The notes beneath the pieces are model-generated. The model was not told the origin of the DNA. It saw nothing but the letters and a program-made list of their open reading frames with translations, and made no database searches. The position numbers were made by a program, and so were the translations under genes. Positions 1 to 3,591 of a DNA stretch of 5,200 nucleotides are shown here, piece by piece. Location of the stretch: contig CANEUK010000106.1 in the NCBI GenBank assembly GCA_947441695.1, forward strand, positions 1 to 5,200, written 5' to 3'. This stretch comes from Rickettsiales bacterium (GTDB lineage: Bacteria; Pseudomonadota; Alphaproteobacteria; Rickettsiales; UBA1997). Numbering within the stretch: the first letter of the stretch is position 1; each line of letters starts with the position of its first letter.

Positions 1-623
1 CTACGCATTTGTAGGTTTGGCTTTTTGATTTGATCTTCAGGAAAATTGCCATTTTTCATTTTTTCGTAGTTAAAAACATGTTTGGCTTTTTTATCTTTTC
101 TTGCCCACAAAACCGTTTCGTGCGAGGCGGTAAAAAATCGACAGCTCAAGTTTGGAGAGGCATTAGGTTTGAACCAAGAAATGTCGTTTAACAAATGATA
201 GCCAAGTTTTTGTAGCAAAAATCCGCATTGATAAATTGAGTGATAAGTGCCGCTAACCCAAATTGTGCCTTCGGGTTTTAAAATTCTTTTGCACTGACTA
301 AGCCAATTTTCGTGAAATTTTAAATCTTCTTCAAAACCTTTTGATTTGTCCCATTTTCCTTTGTTGACGCTAACCATCATGCCATTTTGACAAGAAAATC
401 CGTCGTTTGATAGCATATATGGCGGATCGGCAAAAATCATATCCACATAATTATCGGGAAATTTTGCCATAACCGCCAAACAATCTGAATTGTAAAGTGC
501 AAAATTTTCTTGTTTAAAAATTGGTTTAGTTGGGCTTGGTTGTTGGTTTGTTTTGATCTCATTTTTAACAACATAGCCAAACAAATTTGGTAAAATCAGA
601 TTTTGCTCTTGAATGTCTTTCAT
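1..623 (-). CDS. Beta-class N6-adenine DNA methyltransferase, DpnA/MboI-companion type (C-terminus off window)
   Basis: The 207 complete codons seen here start at ATG 623-621, and the frame stays open through the left edge, so the C-terminus is missing. The catalytic motif ADPPY is at residues 65-69, preceded by a start-of-domain segment (FALYNSDCLAVMAKFPDNYVD) typical of the N4/N6 methylase fold. Further family blocks are VSVNKGKWDKSKGF (84-97), CKRILKPEGTIWVSGTYHSIY (111-131), NDISWFKPNASPNLSCRFFTASHET (146-170) and a FNYEKMK block (184-190). DPPY lies near the N-terminus, so the SAM-binding FxGxG motif should follow further on, which makes it beta class. These blocks strongly recall the second methyltransferases of DpnII/MboI systems, so GATC adenine methylation is a plausible inferred target. 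HinfI-like GANTC specificity is a less likely alternative. The first ~38 residues look like a poorly conserved extension. The start overlaps the coaX stop as ATGA. No restriction endonuclease is visible, so it may be solitary or part of a system continuing leftward. Confidence 0.9.
   Translation of the reverse strand, partial: MKDIQEQNLILPNLFGYVVKNEIKTNQQPSPTKPIFKQENFALYNSDCLAVMAKFPDNYVDMIFADPPYMLSNDGFSCQNGMMVSVNKGKWDKSKGFEEDLKFHENWLSQCKRILKPEGTIWVSGTYHSIYQCGFLLQKLGYHLLNDISWFKPNASPNLSCRFFTASHETVLWARKDKKAKHVFNYEKMKNGNFPEDQIKKPNLQMR
620..623 (-). promoter_or_regulatory. ATGA stop-start overlap coupling coaX to the methyltransferase
   Basis: Read on the minus strand, 623-620 is ATGA: the ATG starts the methyltransferase and the TGA ends coaX. 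The bases before it, in the coaX 3' end, contain no purine-rich Shine-Dalgarno sequence (an A-run followed by TTCAAA). Ribosomes finishing coaX therefore probably reinitiate on the methyltransferase. The overlap is directly visible; the coupling is inferred. Confidence 0.75.
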
Positions 624-1405
624 TTTGAATTTTTTTTATGAACCGCAAGCAATCCCTCAAGCGTAAGGTCTGGCTCAAAGTGGTTGATGGTTTGGTTTAG
701 GTTGTGTTTAAAAATTTCGGCCAAGCCGCCAGTGATTATGCGGGTGGTTTTGGTGCCAAGTTCGTCTTCAATTCTTTTAATCATTCCTTCAACGAGCGAA
801 ATATAACCAAAGAAAACGCCCGAATTCATTGCCTCAATGGTGGTTTTGCCAATCACGTTTTTTTGCGCTTTTAAAGAAATTTTGGGCAATTGGGCGGTCA
901 TATCGTGCAACGCTTTGAGCGAAAGATTAATTCCTGGAGCAATTGCGCCGCCTAAATATTCGCCGTTTTTTCCAACTACGTCAAAAGTGGTAGCGGTGCC
1001 AAAATCGACAATAATTAAATTGCCACCAAATTTTTGAAAACCCGCGATGGCGTTGATTAGGCGGTCAAAACCAACTTCGTTTTTATTGTTCACTTGAATG
1101 TCAATTTCGAGATTCACGCCACTTTCGCCAACCACTAAAATTTCGCCCGTCATTGATTGGCTGGTGAATTTTTTTACCGCTTCTAAAACCCGACCAGTAA
1201 GCTGCGGCACAACCGAAGCAATAATGCAGCCGTTGATTTTTAGGCAGTCAATTTTTTGGGTGAGTAAAAGCTCGATAATGTCTATGGCGTAGTCGTCGGC
1301 AGATTTTTTATTATCAGAACCTAAACGCCATTTATGTTTGAGTTTTTGGCTTTCAAAAAGCCCAATCACAATGTTGGTATTGCCAATGTCAAAAGCCAGA
1401 AGCAT
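620..1405 (-). CDS. coaX: Type III pantothenate kinase
   Basis: This 261-residue protein is the usual length for type III pantothenate kinase, a cytoplasmic enzyme that phosphorylates pantothenate with ATP in the first committed step of coenzyme A synthesis. Type III enzymes typically need a monovalent cation and are not feedback-inhibited by CoA. The ASKHA-fold motifs are present: phosphate-binding DIGNTN at 6-11, the GFDR motif at 112-115, the second phosphate motif DFGTATT at 134-140 with the likely catalytic Asp134, GGAIAPGI at 152-159, and a C-terminal EPDLTLEGL block at 244-252. The ATG at 1405 puts the first motif at the normal distance from the N-terminus. It lies 6 bp after the aminotransferase stop and overlaps the methyltransferase start by 4 bp, so the three genes probably share a transcript. 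No Shine-Dalgarno is visible in the AT-rich leader. All key motifs look intact. Confidence 0.96.
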   Translation of the reverse strand: MLLAFDIGNTNIVIGLFESQKLKHKWRLGSDNKKSADDYAIDIIELLLTQKIDCLKINGCIIASVVPQLTGRVLEAVKKFTSQSMTGEILVVGESGVNLEIDIQVNNKNEVGFDRLINAIAGFQKFGGNLIIVDFGTATTFDVVGKNGEYLGGAIAPGINLSLKALHDMTAQLPKISLKAQKNVIGKTTIEAMNSGVFFGYISLVEGMIKRIEDELGTKTTRIITGGLAEIFKHNLNQTINHFEPDLTLEGLLAVHKKNSK

Positions 1406-1411
1406 AAAAAT

Positions 1412-2614
1412 TTATATTAATTTGGCGCAAGCATCACCAATTCTTTGCATTGAATTTTGCAAAAATTGTTCAGAAGCAGCGTAAGAAATTCTAAAAAAAT
1501 CCGGCGCGCCAAAAGCAACGCCCGGAACCACGGCAACCAAAGCTTCTTCAAGCAAATAGCTGGCAAAATCATTGTCATTTTCAATTATTTTTCCAGAAGG
1601 CGTTTTTTTGCCATAAAGTCCTTTACAACTAGGAAAAACATAAAACGCGCCGTTTGGAGTGTTGCAATTAATGCCTTCAATTTTGTTCAACATTTCAACC
1701 ACCATATTGCGGCGATTTTGAAAAAGTTTGGCGTTGCTTTTGATAAAATCTTGCACGCCGTTTAGCGCCTCAACCGAAGCTGCTTGAGAAATTGAACTTG
1801 CGCTTGAGGTGCTTTGCGACTGAATCATTGACATGGCTTTGATTAAGTTTTTGTCGCCCGCGCCATAGCCAATTCGCCAGCCAGTCATGGCGTAGGCTTT
1901 AGAAACGCCATTTACCACAAGCGTGCGTTCTTTTAATTTTGGTTCAATTTCGGCAATTGTGGCAAATTTTAAATCGTCAAAAATTAGATGTTCGTAGATG
2001 TCGTCTGCCATAATATTAACTTGATTATGGCGCAATAAAACTTTGGATATTTTTTTGAGTTCGTCGCTTGAATAGCATGCGCCAGTTGGGTTGCTTGGCG
2101 AATTTAAAATTAGCCATTTGGTTTTTGGAGTAATTTTTGCCTCTAAATCGGCGGCAGAAATTTTGAAATTATTTTTTTCACTACTTTCAACAATCACGGG
2201 CTTGCCGCCAGCCAACAAAACCATGTCAGGATAAGAAACCCAATAAGGTGCTGGAATAATCACTTCGTCTTGTGGATTTATTGTGGCGATTAGCGCGTTG
2301 AAAATAACTTGTTTTGCGCCAGTTGAAACAATGATTTGCGAGGCTTCGTAGTCTAAATTATTTTCGCGTTTGAATTTTTGGATAATGGCTTTTTTTAAAG
2401 CCGAGGTTCCGTCAACCGCCGTATATTTGGTGTCGCCTTGGTTTATTGCTAAAATTGCGGCGTTTTTGATGTTTTGTGGCGTGTCAAAATCGGGTTCGCC
2501 CATTCCAAGAGAAATAATGTCTTTTCCTTCAGCTTTTAATTCAGCTGCTTTCATTGAAACGGCAATGGTTGGCGAAGGTTTGATGTTTGAAAGTATTGAA
2601 GCAAGAAATGACAT
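1412..2614 (-). CDS. aspC: Aspartate aminotransferase (class I, PLP-dependent)
   Basis: This 400-residue fold-type I aminotransferase has the length of the alphaproteobacterial/Rickettsia AatA group. It interconverts aspartate plus 2-oxoglutarate with oxaloacetate plus glutamate in the cytoplasm. Visible features are LGMGEPDFDTP (36-46, substrate loop), STGAKQ (97-102, cofactor phosphate region), PAPYWVSYPD (121-130), SPSNPTG (172-178, with Asn175), ADDIYEH (203-209, where Asp204 should pair with the pyridine nitrogen and Tyr207 with O3'), VSKAYAMTGWRIGY (237-250, Schiff-base Lys239) and FRISYA (374-379, where Arg375 should bind the substrate alpha-carboxylate). All are intact, so it should be active. 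Related enzymes sometimes also use prephenate, which cannot be judged here. The ATG at 2614 gives the standard N-terminus (SNIKPSPT at 9-16). It heads the minus-strand cluster, with coaX 6 bp downstream. A candidate promoter lies at 2714-2742; no Shine-Dalgarno is seen. Confidence 0.95.
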   Translation of the reverse strand: MSFLASILSNIKPSPTIAVSMKAAELKAEGKDIISLGMGEPDFDTPQNIKNAAILAINQGDTKYTAVDGTSALKKAIIQKFKRENNLDYEASQIIVSTGAKQVIFNALIATINPQDEVIIPAPYWVSYPDMVLLAGGKPVIVESSEKNNFKISAADLEAKITPKTKWLILNSPSNPTGACYSSDELKKISKVLLRHNQVNIMADDIYEHLIFDDLKFATIAEIEPKLKERTLVVNGVSKAYAMTGWRIGYGAGDKNLIKAMSMIQSQSTSSASSISQAASVEALNGVQDFIKSNAKLFQNRRNMVVEMLNKIEGINCNTPNGAFYVFPSCKGLYGKKTPSGKIIENDNDFASYLLEEALVAVVPGVAFGAPDFFRISYAASEQFLQNSMQRIGDACAKLI

Positions 2615-2703
2615 GATTTTGAAAAACGTTTTAGAGTTGAAAAAATTTTAAATAATTTTCGAGTTATTGGAAAATTTGAATTGAAAGAGCGTTGACTTTT
2701 TTG

Positions 2704-2731
2704 AAGTGCGCGCTTTTTATGCGCGTGGCTT
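2704..2731. promoter_or_regulatory. Imperfect hairpin in the aspC-virB3 divergent region
   Basis: Arms 2704-2713 and 2721-2731 can form a 10-pair stem with two G-T wobbles and one bulged G (2728), around a 7-base A/T loop (2714-2720). The core is CGCGC/GCGCG. The loop contains the candidate -10 of the minus-strand promoter. On neither strand does a clean T tract directly follow, so an intrinsic terminator is unlikely. It could be an operator-like inverted repeat, but no regulator is implied by the sequence. Confidence 0.45.
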
Positions 2732-2742
2732 AACTTTGTCAA
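2714..2742 (-). promoter_or_regulatory. Candidate sigma70-type promoter for aspC-coaX-methyltransferase
   Basis: On the minus strand a perfect TTGACA (-35) at 2742-2737 is followed, after exactly 17 bases, by TAAAAA (2719-2714, 4 of 6 matches to TATAAT). Transcription would start near 2707, leaving an AT-rich leader of roughly 90 nt before the aspC ATG. The -35 and spacing are excellent and the -10 is mediocre. It is assigned by pattern only. Confidence 0.5.
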
Positions 2743-2762
2743 TTCTTTCTATCTTTTATACT
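2736..2762 (+). promoter_or_regulatory. Candidate promoter for virB3, sharing its -35 with the aspC promoter
   Basis: TTGTCA at 2736-2741 (5 of 6 matches to TTGACA) and TATACT at 2757-2762 (5 of 6 matches to TATAAT) are separated by only 15 bases, which is short. The start site would fall near 2769, placing the first structured repeat (2767-2853) in the virB3 5' leader. This is weaker than the opposing promoter, and an unrecognised site further right is possible. Confidence 0.3.
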
Positions 2763-2766
2763 TAAT

Positions 2767-2853
2767 CAAATTTGACTTACATTCGAATTTGGCAACTTTT
2801 GAATTGCTGCGCAGTGAACGAATCGCTGCTTTGCAATAGATTTTTTGTTTTAA
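2767..2853 (+). repeat. Structured palindromic repeat, copy A (upstream of virB3)
   Basis: This copy has the full architecture of the family. Stem 1 is 2767-2775 paired with 2783-2791 (9 pairs including one wobble, 7-nt loop). The nested stem-loop has outer arms ATTGC 2803-2807 and GCAAT 2833-2837, and inner stem GCAGTGA 2811-2817 with TCGCTGC 2823-2829 around the loop ACGAA. It lacks the third hairpin and ends with GATTTTTTGTTTTAA (2839-2853). The same ending is seen, with two more T's, after the terminator at 3572-3588, and in a variant form on the opposite strand at the edge of copy F. The stretch 2854-2913, before virB3, shows nothing else I can support. Confidence 0.8.
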
Positions 2854-2913
2854 GAAAAAACGACTTCTTCAATCAGTTTAATTATATCAAAGTAAAAATC
2901 TTTTTTAAAATTT

Positions 2914-3213
2914 ATGGCATCAGGTTTAATTGGAACAGATTCTTTGTTTTTGGGTTTAACCAGACCGCCAATGTTGCTTGGCGTGAGTTATACTTTTGCC
3001 GCCCTAAATGGCATTGTTTCGTTATTAGCTTTTGTGATTACCAGCAAGTTTTTTTACTTATTAATTTTGCTTCCGGGTATTCACATGATTGGCTGGTTTA
3101 TTTGTTTAACAGAACCGCGAGCCATCGAACTTTTTATTGCGCGCTCTTCAAAATGCAGCGTGTGTCGCAACCGCTATTATCATGGCGGCACGAACTCGTA
3201 TGATGTGTACTGA
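2914..3213 (+). CDS. virB3: Type IV secretion system protein VirB3 (Rickettsiales-like)
   Basis: This 99-residue protein is the usual VirB3 length. VirB3 is a small inner-membrane component of type IV secretion systems that works with the VirB4 ATPase, probably at the base of the channel. The sequence shows a short N-terminus ending in the family motif LFLGLTRPPMLLGV (11-24), then two hydrophobic segments at about 20-43 and 46-66, a cytoplasmic-type TEPRAIELF block (66-74), and a tail with Cys81-x2-Cys84, RYYHGG and NSYDVY that I associate with Rickettsiales VirB3. The ATG at 2914 gives the expected N-terminus, but there is no Shine-Dalgarno. A different-frame reading over 2772-3203 has no family signature. 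In most systems virB3 is followed immediately by virB4. Here it is followed by 378 bp of repeats and then aspS, so the rest of the apparatus must lie elsewhere or be missing. Confidence 0.88.
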   Translation: MASGLIGTDSLFLGLTRPPMLLGVSYTFAALNGIVSLLAFVITSKFFYLLILLPGIHMIGWFICLTEPRAIELFIARSSKCSVCRNRYYHGGTNSYDVY

Positions 3214-3215
3214 AT

Positions 3216-3290
3216 TAAATTTTAGCTTCGCTAAAATTTAGGTTTGATTTGAATTGCTTCGCGACGAGTGAATCGTCGCATCCGCAATAA
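3216..3290 (+). repeat. Structured palindromic repeat, copy B (just after virB3 stop)
   Basis: Stem 1 is a perfect 11-bp inverted repeat, 3216-3226 with 3230-3240, around the loop TTC. It begins two bases after the virB3 stop, with no T tract after it, so it could protect the mRNA 3' end rather than terminate. The nested stem-loop follows: outer arms ATTGC 3253-3257 and GCAAT 3284-3288, inner stem GCGACGA 3261-3267 with TCGTCGC 3273-3279, seven perfect pairs around GTGAA. The stem 1 sequence differs from copies C and D but still pairs perfectly. Confidence 0.85.
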
Positions 3291-3294
3291 AATT

Positions 3295-3412
3295 ACTCTG
3301 AAATTAAATTTGAACTAAAGTTCAAATTTAGGAAGTTTTGAATTGCTTCGCAGCGAATGAATTGCTGCACCCGCAATAAGTTTTATTTTTAGTCGGACGA
3401 AAATCGTCTGAT
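3295..3412 (+). repeat. Structured palindromic repeat, copy C (first tandem unit of 118 bp)
   Basis: Stem 1 has 12 pairs, 3305-3316 with 3319-3330. Outer arms are ATTGC 3342-3346 and GCAAT 3373-3377. The inner stem GCAGCGA 3350-3356 pairs with TTGCTGC 3362-3368 (one wobble). A third hairpin, 3393-3400 with 3404-3411 (8 pairs, one wobble, loop AAA), matches the terminator hairpin at 3555-3573 but lacks the T run, so it is probably a poor terminator. The next unit starts exactly 118 bp after this one. Confidence 0.9.
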
Positions 3413-3529
3413 ACTCTGAAATTAAATTTGAACTAAAGTTCAAATTTAGGAAGTTTTGAATTGCTTCGCAGCGAATAAATCGCCGCATCCGCAATAAATT
3501 TATTTTTTAGTCGGATGAAATTTTTTAAT
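3413..3529 (+). repeat. Structured palindromic repeat, copy D (second tandem unit)
   Basis: The first 64 bases (3413-3476) are identical to 3295-3358. Stem 1 is 3423-3434 with 3437-3448; outer arms are ATTGC 3460-3464 and GCAAT 3491-3495. The inner stem 3468-3474 with 3480-3486 has six good pairs and one A-C mismatch. After base 3476 the two units diverge, and the third hairpin is decayed: TCGGATGAAA starts at 3511 but the 3' arm is replaced by a T-rich stretch. Confidence 0.88.
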
Positions 3530-3588
3530 ATCCGCAATAAATTTTATTTTTTAGTCGGACGAAAATCGTCCGATTTTTTTTGTTTTAA
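3530..3588 (+). repeat. Partial repeat copy E (3' module with terminator hairpin)
   Basis: ATCCGCAATAA at 3530 repeats the copy D sequence at 3487, 43 bp earlier, followed by the same A/T spacer and the AGTCGGA start of the third hairpin. Stem 1 and the nested stem-loop are absent, so this is a duplicated tail rather than a full element. Its 3' end GATTTTTTTTGTTTTAA (3572-3588) matches the end of copy A apart from two extra T's. Confidence 0.8.
3555..3581 (+). terminator. Intrinsic (Rho-independent) terminator within repeat fragment E
   Basis: TCGGACGA (3555-3562) pairs perfectly with TCGTCCGA (3566-3573) around the loop AAA, and is followed directly by eight T's (3574-3581). This is a textbook intrinsic terminator on the plus strand and would end transcripts coming from virB3. 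It is odd that it finishes only 10 bases before the first possible aspS ATG at 3592. The hairpin is the repeat family's third module, so the terminator seems to have been supplied by the repeat. Confidence 0.85.
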
Positions 3589-3591
3589 ATT

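Noticed and set aside
837..2651. Plus-strand frames opposite coaX and aspC (837-1037, 1098-1292, 1457-1765, 2370-2651)
   Set aside because: They are antisense shadows of genes with complete family motifs.
2551..2742. Minus-strand 63-codon frame upstream of and overlapping aspC
   Set aside because: It covers the presumed aspC leader and overlaps the aspC start in another frame; basic, low-complexity translation with no family features.
2772..3203. Plus-strand 143-codon open frame overlapping virB3
   Set aside because: It starts inside repeat copy A and runs over virB3 in another frame. Its Phe/Asn/Arg-rich translation has no recognisable motif, while the 2914-3213 frame has clear VirB3 signatures.
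3211..3240. Intrinsic terminator directly after virB3
   Set aside because: The 11-bp hairpin is strong, but it is followed by GGTTTGATTT and not a T tract, so I treat it as stem 1 of repeat copy B.
3216..3581. CRISPR array
   Set aside because: Repeats recur, but there are no equal-length unique spacers; units are about 75-118 bp with internal hairpins and one copy is reversed at a distance.
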